Shown in pieces: positions 52,386-60,537 of a stretch of 64,000 nt of DNA (position 1 is its first letter; every line of letters starts with the position of its first letter). The translations under genes were made by a program, and so were the position numbers. Source of the DNA: Candidatus Gastranaerophilales bacterium (GTDB lineage: Bacteria > Cyanobacteriota > Vampirovibrionia > Gastranaerophilales > Gastranaerophilaceae); contig JAQUVW010000002.1 of assembly GCA_028693235.1 (NCBI GenBank), positions 423,504 through 487,503 of the forward strand, in the 5' to 3' direction. The notes under the pieces were generated by a model that was given only the letters and a program-made list of their open reading frames with translations, was not told where the DNA came from and did no database searches.

Positions 52386-52775
52386 TTAATTTTCAATATT
52401 TTTAGCGTGTCTGGTAGCTTTTTCAGCCCCTTCAAACTTGCTGTCTAAATTTTGTATAGTGCCTATTCTTTTGAATTTTGCTTTTAAAGTGTTAATGATA
52501 GATTTTGTTTCTTTTTTTGTAGCATCTTTAAAACCGAATTCGCAAGAGTCTGCGATACCGTTATCAGCTTTACTTACAATATTTGCTGCAATTTTGTTTT
52601 CGCCTGCAGGGGAGAAGAAAACGTCTGTTTTGTTCCAGTTAGATGAACGGTGAACTTTTTTTGCCAATTTGTTGTATAGTTTTACGTCGCCGTCACTTAA
52701 TCCGTTCATAAAAGCTTTCATATCTTTGTGTTTTAGTGCCATGCCGAATGCAGGTTGATTAGAAATGTTAGTCAC
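52386..52775 (-). CDS. Small lineage-specific protein with N-terminal PAFGMA motif
   Basis: 129 residues, family unknown. N-terminus MTNISNQPAFGMALKHK carries the short F-G element seen in other local proteins. The rest is a soluble alpha/beta-looking segment with FFSPAGENKIAANIVSKAD and ends in a lysine-rich helix. No signal peptide. A terminator lies downstream. Confidence 0.6.
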   Translation of the reverse strand: MTNISNQPAFGMALKHKDMKAFMNGLSDGDVKLYNKLAKKVHRSSNWNKTDVFFSPAGENKIAANIVSKADNGIADSCEFGFKDATKKETKSIINTLKAKFKRIGTIQNLDSKFEGAEKATRHAKNIEN

Positions 52776-52850
52776 TTTAAATTCCTCACTTGTTACTTAC
52801 ATGAGGAATAAAAGACTCAACATGATTTTTTTTGCCATTATTTAATATAT

Positions 52851-54416
52851 TTAACTTTGTTTTTTAAGATTTATTTTCTTAACTAAAAATATCAAAGGTA
52901 TAGTAATAAAAGCGGCGACCCCGCACAATCTGAAAGCTTCAATGAAGCCCCAGAGATTAGCTTGTTTTACGAGGTCACCATATAGAGAATATTGAGCCAT
53001 GTGATGTGCCACATTAGCTGATGTGTAATTCATAAATGCTGATTGCATAGCTGCGATTTTGGCGTTGAATACCGGATTTAATTCGTGTAAATTTCCCACC
53101 ATCATAAATTGGTGAGCTTGTGCGTACCTTGAAATAATAGTTGTTATAATTGATGTGCCTATCGCACCTCCTATATTTTTAAGCAGGTTTTGAAGCCCGC
53201 TGGCGTTAGTCATCTGGCTGTTTTTTAAGGTTACAACAGATAGCGAAATCAAAGGCACCATTGCAAGCCCCATTCCTAACCCGAAAATAAAATTCGGAAT
53301 ACCAATATTTATGTTAGAAATTTGTAAGTTTAAATTTCCCAAAGAAAAACTTGCTACGCAAATTAATGATAATCCTATAATAACAAGAATTCTGTTGTCT
53401 ATTTTAGTAGATAAAATTCCGCAACACGCCATTGCAATAAAGGCACCTATGCCTCTGGGCATCATTGCTGTTCCGCTTAGAAAGGCGGTGTAGCCTAAAA
53501 GTCCTTGCAAAAACTGCGGTAAAACAGCCAAAGATGCTAATAAGACAGCTTGCACAACTACTTGAACGAAAGTTCCGATTGTGAAGTTTTTATCTTTAAA
53601 AACAGATAAATCAATTAGTGAGTCTTTGTTTTTTATTTGGCTTCTAAAAAAGAAAATGGCAGAAACTATTGAAACAAAACTCATCCAGCAAATCCACGGT
53701 GCATTAAACCAGTCGGCGTTGTTTCCTTTATCCAAAACTGTTTGCAATGTGATTAGCCAAATAGTAAGGAAAAAGAAGCCTTTTCCATCGATTTTTACGT
53801 TATTTTGCTTTTGTGCGTAAGGAGGGTCTTCAAGAAGTGCTTTTGCTAAGAAAGCGGTGAATACACCTATTGGTAGGTTTATGAAGAAAATCCAAGGCCA
53901 ACTATAGTTGTCGGTAATGTATCCTCCGACTACCGGACCGATAATAGGTGCAACAACGATAACAAGTCCGAAGATACTCATAGCCTTGCCTCTCATGTTT
54001 GGAGGGAAAGCCTCTAACAAAACAGCTTGTGAGATTGGCAATAATCCGCCACCGCCAAAACCTTGAAGCACACGAGCAAATATCATCATCTCCAGTGAAT
54101 CTGCGACTCCGCAAAGAGCAGATGCGGTTGTAAAAATGATTATGCTCATTATGAAGAAATTTTTTCTCCCCATGAGTTTTGAAAACCAATCGACTGCAGG
54201 AATCATAATTCCGCTGGCGACAAGGTAGCTTGTCAAAATCCATGTTGATTCTTCTCTACTTGCTGAAAATGTCCCTGCCATGTGTGGTAATGCTACATTT
54301 GCGATTGTTTCATCAAGGACAAACATAAAGGCAGCAAATAAAGTTGGTAAAGCCAATAGCCATGGGTTTTTGGTAGGTTTCCAGCTTTCGTCTTTTATCG
54401 TTGTTTCAGTTGCCAT
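52851..54416 (-). CDS. emrB: DHA2-family multidrug efflux permease (EmrB/QacA type)
   Basis: 521 residues, about 14 membrane helices. Motif LDETIANVALPHMAGTF and the antiporter motif C region WIFFINLPIGVF are typical of EmrB. RVLQGFGGGGLLPISQAV is also diagnostic. Proton-driven drug export through EmrA and a TolC channel. Its ATG overlaps the end of emrA by one base. Confidence 0.92.
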   Translation of the reverse strand: MATETTIKDESWKPTKNPWLLALPTLFAAFMFVLDETIANVALPHMAGTFSASREESTWILTSYLVASGIMIPAVDWFSKLMGRKNFFIMSIIIFTTASALCGVADSLEMMIFARVLQGFGGGGLLPISQAVLLEAFPPNMRGKAMSIFGLVIVVAPIIGPVVGGYITDNYSWPWIFFINLPIGVFTAFLAKALLEDPPYAQKQNNVKIDGKGFFFLTIWLITLQTVLDKGNNADWFNAPWICWMSFVSIVSAIFFFRSQIKNKDSLIDLSVFKDKNFTIGTFVQVVVQAVLLASLAVLPQFLQGLLGYTAFLSGTAMMPRGIGAFIAMACCGILSTKIDNRILVIIGLSLICVASFSLGNLNLQISNINIGIPNFIFGLGMGLAMVPLISLSVVTLKNSQMTNASGLQNLLKNIGGAIGTSIITTIISRYAQAHQFMMVGNLHELNPVFNAKIAAMQSAFMNYTSANVAHHMAQYSLYGDLVKQANLWGFIEAFRLCGVAAFITIPLIFLVKKINLKKQS

Positions 54417-55417
54417 TATTTTATTTTTACCTTCGGTTCAACTGACATTCCTGAAACGATTGTGTATTGAGCGGGGTCAATTTTTTCTGTAAATACGATT
54501 TTGACAGGTATTCTTTGGACTATTTTAACGAATGAGCCTACAGCATTTTCAGGTGGAAATAAGCTTGATTTAGCACCGGAAGCTCTTTGGATACTGTCTA
54601 TTTTGCCTTTAAATACTTTGTCAGGATAGGCATCTATTTTGATATCAACGCTTTGTCCGATTTTCATTTGTCCGACTTGATTTTCTTTGTAATTAGCTAT
54701 AATCCATACTTCTTTAGGTACTAAAGCGAACAAAGGTTGACCTATTTGAACATAAGCACCTTTTTCAAGTTTTTTGTTAGTGACAGTGCCTGATTGAGGA
54801 GCTTTTATTGTTGTGTATGCAAGATTTAAGGCAGCTTGGTCGCAAAGTGCTTTTAAGGCTTTAAGTTCTGCGTCTGCAACTTTTTTATCTGATTTAGAAA
54901 GTAGAGCTTGGTCAGCTGTTTCTAATTTAGCTTTAGCGTCATCATATTTTGTTTGAGCTGTGTCGAGTGTTTGTTTTGACACGGCACCTGCTGCGTATAA
55001 TTTTGTATATCTTTCCAAGTCTTTTTTTGCGAGTGAGATTGCAGAGTTTGTGGCAGACATATTTGCTCTTGCTACGTTTTGGTTTAACAGAGCTTTTTGA
55101 TAATTCGCTTCAGCTTGAGCAAGTTTGACTCTATAGTCCGAGTCATCTATTTTTGCAATGGTGTCGCCTTGGTTAATATATTGGTTATCTTCTATATAAA
55201 CTGATTCTATTTGACCTGAAACCTTTGGTGCGACTTGTACCATGTGAACCTCTACGTATGCGTCATCTGTAATTTGATATTTTAAAGAGTCATGTATGTA
55301 GTATCCGGCAATGCACGTTATAATTATTCCGACAACAAGGGTAATAAATCTTTTTACACCTTTAATTTTTTTAGGTTCTTCTTTTATTTCATTTGTTTTA
55401 TTTTCGGCAGTGGTCAT
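54416..55417 (-). CDS. emrA: EmrA/HlyD-family membrane fusion protein
   Basis: 333 residues: membrane helix (about 24-44), lipoyl-like halves (VAPKVSGQIESVYIEDNQYI and TIKAPQSGTVTNKKLEKG) around a coiled-coil hairpin, and a barrel domain ending in SVEPKVKIK. Adaptor for the downstream EmrB permease. It starts 12 bases after the MarR gene, in one operon marR-emrA-emrB. Confidence 0.92.
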   Translation of the reverse strand: MTTAENKTNEIKEEPKKIKGVKRFITLVVGIIITCIAGYYIHDSLKYQITDDAYVEVHMVQVAPKVSGQIESVYIEDNQYINQGDTIAKIDDSDYRVKLAQAEANYQKALLNQNVARANMSATNSAISLAKKDLERYTKLYAAGAVSKQTLDTAQTKYDDAKAKLETADQALLSKSDKKVADAELKALKALCDQAALNLAYTTIKAPQSGTVTNKKLEKGAYVQIGQPLFALVPKEVWIIANYKENQVGQMKIGQSVDIKIDAYPDKVFKGKIDSIQRASGAKSSLFPPENAVGSFVKIVQRIPVKIVFTEKIDPAQYTIVSGMSVEPKVKIK

Positions 55418-55429
55418 ATATTTCTCCTG

Positions 55430-55891
55430 TTAAATTTGTGTATCTACGATTTTGCTTAGAGTTTCTCTGCATTTTGTTAAATATGCGATTACTTTTTCCT
55501 CGCATTCATCATTATTTTTACTTTTAAGTTTTTCCAAAGTCGGTTCTAAGGTTAGAAGAATTGCTTCAATAGCTTTTTGTCCCTTTTCTGTAGTAGAGAG
55601 TTTTTTTACGAGTCTTTTGTTTTTTGTATCAATATTTATTTCGATTAGTTCTTTATTTGCAAGTATTTCAGCGAGTCTACCAGTGTTAGCTCTATCTTTT
55701 AAGAGTAATTTAGCCAAATCTCTTTGGCAAATTCCCTCGTTGCAAGATATTACATCGAGTGCGATAAATTCATCGAAGCTCAAAGGAAGGTTCATTTTTT
55801 CAAAAAGCTGACAGCCGAATAATTTTAGGTATCTGGCGGTCATCCTGATGTGGTAATACAGGGAATTTGTATAAGTTTTAGTTCTTTTCAT
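55430..55891 (-). CDS. MarR-family transcriptional regulator
   Basis: 153 residues with a winged helix: SFDEFIALDVISCNEGICQRDLAKLLLKDRANTGRLAEIL and wing KNKRLVKKLSTTEKG. First gene of the emrAB operon and divergent from a TolC gene, with repeated half-sites between them, so it probably represses both directions until a drug or phenolic ligand binds. ATG 55891 is preferred to the TTG at 55903. Confidence 0.88.
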   Translation of the reverse strand: MKRTKTYTNSLYYHIRMTARYLKLFGCQLFEKMNLPLSFDEFIALDVISCNEGICQRDLAKLLLKDRANTGRLAEILANKELIEINIDTKNKRLVKKLSTTEKGQKAIEAILLTLEPTLEKLKSKNNDECEEKVIAYLTKCRETLSKIVDTQI

Positions 55892-55927
55892 TTTATTTTT
55901 CAATTCTAATTATATATTCAAATATTT

Positions 55928-55978
55928 ATGTTGTATCTATAACATGTTGCGTAAAAAACATGTTGCTTTTACAACATT
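55928..55978. promoter_or_regulatory. Repeated half-sites, candidate MarR operators
   Basis: ATGTTGTA at the left and TACAACAT at the right form a wide inverted pair; between them ACATGTTGC occurs twice as a direct repeat (each containing the palindrome ACATGT). It lies between marR and the divergent tolC gene. Confidence 0.6.
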
Positions 55979-56039
55979 GATATGCTAGCATACTGCTATA
56001 AAAAATGTCAAGCAATTAATTTTTGAAGAGGAAAACTCA

Positions 56040-57422
56040 ATGAATACAAAGAAAACACTGGCTTTAACATTATTGTTATCAATGATGTCTATGAATTTTT
56101 TACCTGAAGCAACTTATGCCGCTATAAAAAGCACTAAAACACCTGAGCAACCAGCTCAAGTCTTGAAGGCAAATGCTGTAAGTTATATAAATATGGCGTG
56201 GTGGCAAAATCATAATGATGAATATTTGGAAGATTATATTACAAAGGCTCTTGATAATAATCAAGATTTGAAAATCGCTACATTAAAAGTTGAAGAATCA
56301 CGTCAGGCTTCAAAGTTACAAATGGCAAATGAACTTCCGTCGCTTACAGTGGGAGCTTCGCCTTCTGCTATAAAAATGCCTTTTACAACTTCAGGAGAGG
56401 GTAGCTTTTCTATTCCTATTATTGCTAGCTATGAGGCGGATATATTCTTAAAAAATCACGATAAGACAAGAAGTGCAAAAAAATTGTATGAAGCTTCTAA
56501 ATTGCAAGAAAAGGCGACTTATCTTTCTATTGTTAGTGCTGTAGGTGCCAGCTATTACAATGTTGTAAAGCTTGATAAACTAATCGATATTCAAGAGCAA
56601 ATAATTAAAGACAGAAAGCAGATTTTTGATATTATGAAACAAAGCAACGAGGAGGGGCTTGTTTCTACGTCTGATTTGGTCAAGGCTAATAAATCTTATG
56701 TTATTTCAATGTCTGATATTATTGAGCTTAAAAAATCAAGAGAAATTATGCTCAATCAACTTGCTGTTTTGACTGGAGATAGCCCTGAAAATACCAAGGA
56801 TTTTAAAAGAATAAAATATGATGAGTTGAATGGGGCAATCTATGTTCCTCAGGCTATATCTTCTGATATCATAACCCAACGTCCTGATTATTTGGTGGCA
56901 GAAAAAATGGTTGAAAAATCAAGAATTGATGTCAAAGTCGCGAAAAAAGAGTTTTTACCCCAGTTTAATATATTGGGGCTGATGTCTTTCAACACTGGCG
57001 GAATGTTCTCTGCTATGAATTGGGAAAACGCTATTGCGGGAATTGCAGGGGCAGGCATGTTGCAGCTTTTCAGTGGAGGTGCTAAGTTTGCCAATCTTAG
57101 AATGAAAAAAAACCAATATGAACAAATTCTTCAAAACTATTACAAAACTAATTTAACTGCTATTCAAGAAGTGAACGATGCTTTGAGCTCTTTGAAACTT
57201 GAAAATGAAAAATTGGAAAAAAATATTGACGCATTGAATATGGAAAAGAAAGATTTTAAATTAACCGAGTTGAAATATAAAGAGGGCGTAATCGCTTATC
57301 TTGATTTGTTGCAGAAAAAAGAAAATTTGTTATCCACACAAAAACTTGTGACAGCAAGCAAAATTGATTGTTATGTAAATCAAATCAGTTTATATAAGGC
57401 AGTTGCTGGCGAAAATATATAA
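56040..57422 (+). CDS. TolC-family outer membrane efflux protein (NodT-like)
   Basis: 460 residues. Signal peptide ending TYAA (about residue 23), then the two-fold helical repeat: DYITKALDNNQDLKIATLKVEESRQ, YEADIFLKNHDKTRSAKK, and later ITQRPDYLVAEKMVEKSRIDV, EFLPQFNILGL. No lipobox cysteine after the signal peptide, unlike many NodT proteins. Outer duct for the EmrAB pump across the intergenic operator. Confidence 0.9.
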   Translation: MNTKKTLALTLLLSMMSMNFLPEATYAAIKSTKTPEQPAQVLKANAVSYINMAWWQNHNDEYLEDYITKALDNNQDLKIATLKVEESRQASKLQMANELPSLTVGASPSAIKMPFTTSGEGSFSIPIIASYEADIFLKNHDKTRSAKKLYEASKLQEKATYLSIVSAVGASYYNVVKLDKLIDIQEQIIKDRKQIFDIMKQSNEEGLVSTSDLVKANKSYVISMSDIIELKKSREIMLNQLAVLTGDSPENTKDFKRIKYDELNGAIYVPQAISSDIITQRPDYLVAEKMVEKSRIDVKVAKKEFLPQFNILGLMSFNTGGMFSAMNWENAIAGIAGAGMLQLFSGGAKFANLRMKKNQYEQILQNYYKTNLTAIQEVNDALSSLKLENEKLEKNIDALNMEKKDFKLTELKYKEGVIAYLDLLQKKENLLSTQKLVTASKIDCYVNQISLYKAVAGENI

Positions 57423-57778
57423 TTTTCAATGTGTGAGTTAGGGTAGAGAATTATTTTATCTAACCCTTACGAAGTTTTTTAGATACAGTTAGATTTTCAA
57501 ACAACAAAATCTAACCTGTTTAAAAACATTTTTCCAAAATAAATAAAATATTAAAAAATTATATTTTTATTTCAATTGTAAAACTAAAAAAAATAAGAAA
57601 AAAAATAAGAAAATTGCGAAATAATTGTAAGAAATCGTAAAATTCTTTTATAAAAAAATAAAAAATATATAAAAAAATTAAGGAAAAAGCGTTTTTTTTG
57701 ATAAATTTTCAAAATTGCAGAAAAAATTTTTTTCATTTTTTATTTGACTTGAAAACAAGAAAAAAGCACAATATAAAT
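57423..57778 (+). other. 356-base AT-rich non-coding stretch
   Basis: An imperfect hairpin (AGGGTAGA...TCTAACCCT, about 57440-57470) with a later T run probably ends tolC. From 57520 to 57700 the DNA is almost pure A/T with many A tracts and no ORF. TTGAAA and TATAAA at 17-base spacing (about 57749-57777) lie directly before the amidotransferase ATG, too close for a usual leader. Confidence 0.4.
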
Positions 57779-58885
57779 ATGTGTAGAATTGGTGCGATAA
57801 AATCAAAGAAATATATTCATCCGTCACTAGCCTTAAAACTTATGCGTTCCCAACAAAAGGGACATGATAACTCAGGCTTTGCGTTTGTAATGCAAGATTT
57901 GGGCGGAATATTTGAAAATTATAAAAATTTGCCTACGCTTTCAATGGCTTGCAGCGATGCAGGGATGAAAATTGCTGAGGATTATTTGCATAGCTTAGGC
58001 TTCGTTAGGGTTTTTCAGTTTACGCCTGAGGTTTATCCTGATGCAAAACTTGACATAAAAACTATGCCGAATTATGTTTTTGAAGTTTTTCAATACCCGA
58101 AAACATATAAGAATGCTTCGAAAGAAGAAAAAGAAGAATTGCTTGTTAATTCAAGACTTAAATTGAGAAAGCTATTAGAAGAAGATGATGAAGGGTATGT
58201 ATATTCTTTTTGGGAAGATGTTTTAACATTAAAAGAAATAGGTAATCCAAAAGATATCGGCACCTATTTCAATCTTTGGGGTGAAGATGTTAATATTCGC
58301 TCAAAAATTATAACTGCTCAATGCAGGCAAAATACGAATTACGATATCGTTAGATATGCTGCTCACCCGTTCTTTTTACAAGGTTATACGACGTTGACAA
58401 ACGGTGAAAATACGTTTTATGAAAAGAATAAGTTAGCCCAAAAAAATCTTCACAAGGCGTATATAGGTTTTGAATCCGATTCTCAATGTTTTTTATATAC
58501 GCTTCATTACGTGCATAAGATTTTGAAATGGCCGTTGAAATATTTCAAACACGTTTTAACTCCGCTTCCTTATGAAGAAATTGAAAAACGTGATGATAAA
58601 GAAGTTTTGACGAGAATAAAAACCTCTATGGCAAATCTGGCAATAAACGGTCCTAATACGACGATAGGAGTTTTGCCGGATGGGACGATGTTGAGTGTTG
58701 AAGATTCGAAAAAACTCCGCCCAACGGTAGTTTGCAAGCATAATGACATGGTTATAATTACGTCAGAAGTTTGCGGTGCCAATGAAATTATGCCCGATAG
58801 AAACTCTAACGATGATATTTATACTAATGAGCGAGAAATTGTTGTAGTCGATAACGATTTGAATATTGAAAGAATTCCACAATGA
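57779..58885 (+). CDS. Glutamate synthase, class II glutamine amidotransferase subunit
   Basis: 368 residues. The N-terminus MCRIGAIKSKK puts Cys2 as the catalytic residue after Met removal, as required for class II amidotransferases; this decides the start over the ATA-rich extension to 57698. RSQQKGHDNSGFAF is the family loop. It corresponds to the amidotransferase domain of GltB made as a separate protein, as in archaeal-type glutamate synthases. It releases ammonia from glutamine for the next subunit. Overlaps the next gene by 4 bases. Confidence 0.8.
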   Translation: MCRIGAIKSKKYIHPSLALKLMRSQQKGHDNSGFAFVMQDLGGIFENYKNLPTLSMACSDAGMKIAEDYLHSLGFVRVFQFTPEVYPDAKLDIKTMPNYVFEVFQYPKTYKNASKEEKEELLVNSRLKLRKLLEEDDEGYVYSFWEDVLTLKEIGNPKDIGTYFNLWGEDVNIRSKIITAQCRQNTNYDIVRYAAHPFFLQGYTTLTNGENTFYEKNKLAQKNLHKAYIGFESDSQCFLYTLHYVHKILKWPLKYFKHVLTPLPYEEIEKRDDKEVLTRIKTSMANLAINGPNTTIGVLPDGTMLSVEDSKKLRPTVVCKHNDMVIITSEVCGANEIMPDRNSNDDIYTNEREIVVVDNDLNIERIPQ

Positions 58886-60525
58886 AATTAAACAAAATTG
58901 CCCTAGATGATTTACCTTGGATAATCGAATACGAGAGTGATAAATGTATGCTTTGCGGTAAATGCGTTGCATCTTGCTCTTTTTCTGCGATAAAAGTTGG
59001 TGTTCAAAAAAGGAAAAAAGTCAGAGCTATTTCTAATGAAGAAGGTTTTTCAATAGATTCAGACCAAAAGGCAATCCCTGTAATTCAACAAAATATCGAT
59101 GAGAATGATTATTGCAGAGGGTGCGGAATTTGCACAAAGGTTTGCCCAAATGGTGCAATCAGACCTGTCCGCAATAAGACTGAAATTTTCGGCACAAGAT
59201 ATCGCTCAAAAACAGGCGAAAGCGTAAAAAGAGGTGGAAGAACCAATCTCCATACAGAAGGAAGAACTTTAGATAAAATAAAAGTGGGTAGAATTTCGCA
59301 AATGACAGACCCTTCATTGGACGCATTGAGGCATACTTTCGATTTGAGGACAAATCTGGGTAGAGTATTGAACCCAAAGGATATTGATTTAGAAATCGTA
59401 AACGGTGAATTGCAACCATCTAAAACGAAATCAATCCCTCCAAACCGTTCGATTTATCCAATCTTAATCGGTGATATGTCAATCGGTGCGTTATCTCCCA
59501 GAATGTGGGAGGCGGTTGCCATTGCAGTTGCTTATTTGAATGAAGTAAAAGGGATTCCAATCCGTATGTCGACAGGTGAGGGTGGACTTCCCGAAAAACT
59601 TTTGCGTTCAAGATATTTGAAATATATGATACTTCAAATCGCTTCAGGTCACTTTGGGTGGAACAGAATTATCGACTCAATGCCTTATATGCAAGAAGAC
59701 CCTGCCGGTATATTGATAAAAATCGGTCAAGGTGCAAAACCTGGTGATGGCGGGCTTTTGATGGCTGAAAAAAATGTTAAATTAATTCAAGAAATCAGAG
59801 GTGTACCAAAAGCAGATTTGTTGAGTCCTCCAAACCATCAAGGCTTGTATTCGATTGAGGAAAGTGTTCAAAAGATGTTTTTATCTTTGAATTGTGCTTT
59901 CAAATTCAAAGTTCCGGTGGCTGTTAAAGTTGCGGCTTCTGCGACAAGTGTAAGCGTTTATAACAATCTTTTGCGTGACCCATATAATATTGTCGGCGGT
60001 TTTTTCTTAGATGGTATAGCAGGCGGTACAGGTGCCGCCCATGAAATATCGTTAAATCATACAGGACATCCGATTGTTTCAAAATTGAGAGATTGCTATT
60101 TGACCGCCGTAAGACAAGGAAAACAGGGGCAAATCCCATTGTTTGCAGCAGGCGGCGTTGGCATGAACGGAAATCTTGCAGCTGACGCATTTAAACTTAT
60201 TTGTTTAGGTGCCAGTGGCGTGTTTATCGGGCGTTTGGTTTTGCAAATGGCAGGTTGCGTCGGTAATGATTTTGGAAAATGCAATGCTTGTAACACCGGT
60301 AGGTGCCCGATGGGTATCACGACTCAAAATCCTAAGCTTGCTAAAAGACTTGATATTGACCAAGTTGCTCAAAATATAGTTAATTATATTTGTGCAACAG
60401 ATATAGAACTTAAAAAGTTATTGGCACCTGTCGGAAACAGCACATTACCGATTGGGCGTTCTGATGCTTTGATTTGTGTTGATAAAAATGTTGCTGACAG
60501 ATTAGATATTCAACATGTTTGTTAA
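58882..60525 (+). CDS. gltB: Glutamate synthase, FMN subunit with N-terminal ferredoxin domain
   Basis: 547 residues. About 18-95 hold two [4Fe-4S] motifs (CMLCGKCVASC, CRGCGICTKVCP). The rest is the glutamate synthase central/FMN domain: GEGGLPEKLL, GQGAKPGDGGLL, SPPNHQGLYSIE, GIAGGTGAAHE, AAGGVGMNGNLAADAFKL, and the [3Fe-4S] cysteines in GKCNACNTGRCPMG. Forms glutamate from 2-oxoglutarate and the ammonia delivered by the upstream subunit, using reduced ferredoxin clusters. Archaeal-type architecture. Confidence 0.92.
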   Translation: MKLNKIALDDLPWIIEYESDKCMLCGKCVASCSFSAIKVGVQKRKKVRAISNEEGFSIDSDQKAIPVIQQNIDENDYCRGCGICTKVCPNGAIRPVRNKTEIFGTRYRSKTGESVKRGGRTNLHTEGRTLDKIKVGRISQMTDPSLDALRHTFDLRTNLGRVLNPKDIDLEIVNGELQPSKTKSIPPNRSIYPILIGDMSIGALSPRMWEAVAIAVAYLNEVKGIPIRMSTGEGGLPEKLLRSRYLKYMILQIASGHFGWNRIIDSMPYMQEDPAGILIKIGQGAKPGDGGLLMAEKNVKLIQEIRGVPKADLLSPPNHQGLYSIEESVQKMFLSLNCAFKFKVPVAVKVAASATSVSVYNNLLRDPYNIVGGFFLDGIAGGTGAAHEISLNHTGHPIVSKLRDCYLTAVRQGKQGQIPLFAAGGVGMNGNLAADAFKLICLGASGVFIGRLVLQMAGCVGNDFGKCNACNTGRCPMGITTQNPKLAKRLDIDQVAQNIVNYICATDIELKKLLAPVGNSTLPIGRSDALICVDKNVADRLDIQHVC

Positions 60526-60537
60526 AGGTAGATAAAA

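Noticed and set aside
53902..54243. 113-codon minus-strand ORF in a second frame inside emrB
   Set aside because: Same-strand frame shadow of a continuous, well-conserved transporter; no frameshift is needed in emrB.
57698..57778. Longer start for the glutamate synthase amidotransferase
   Set aside because: Class II amidotransferases need Cys directly after the initiator Met, which is met only by the ATG at 57779.
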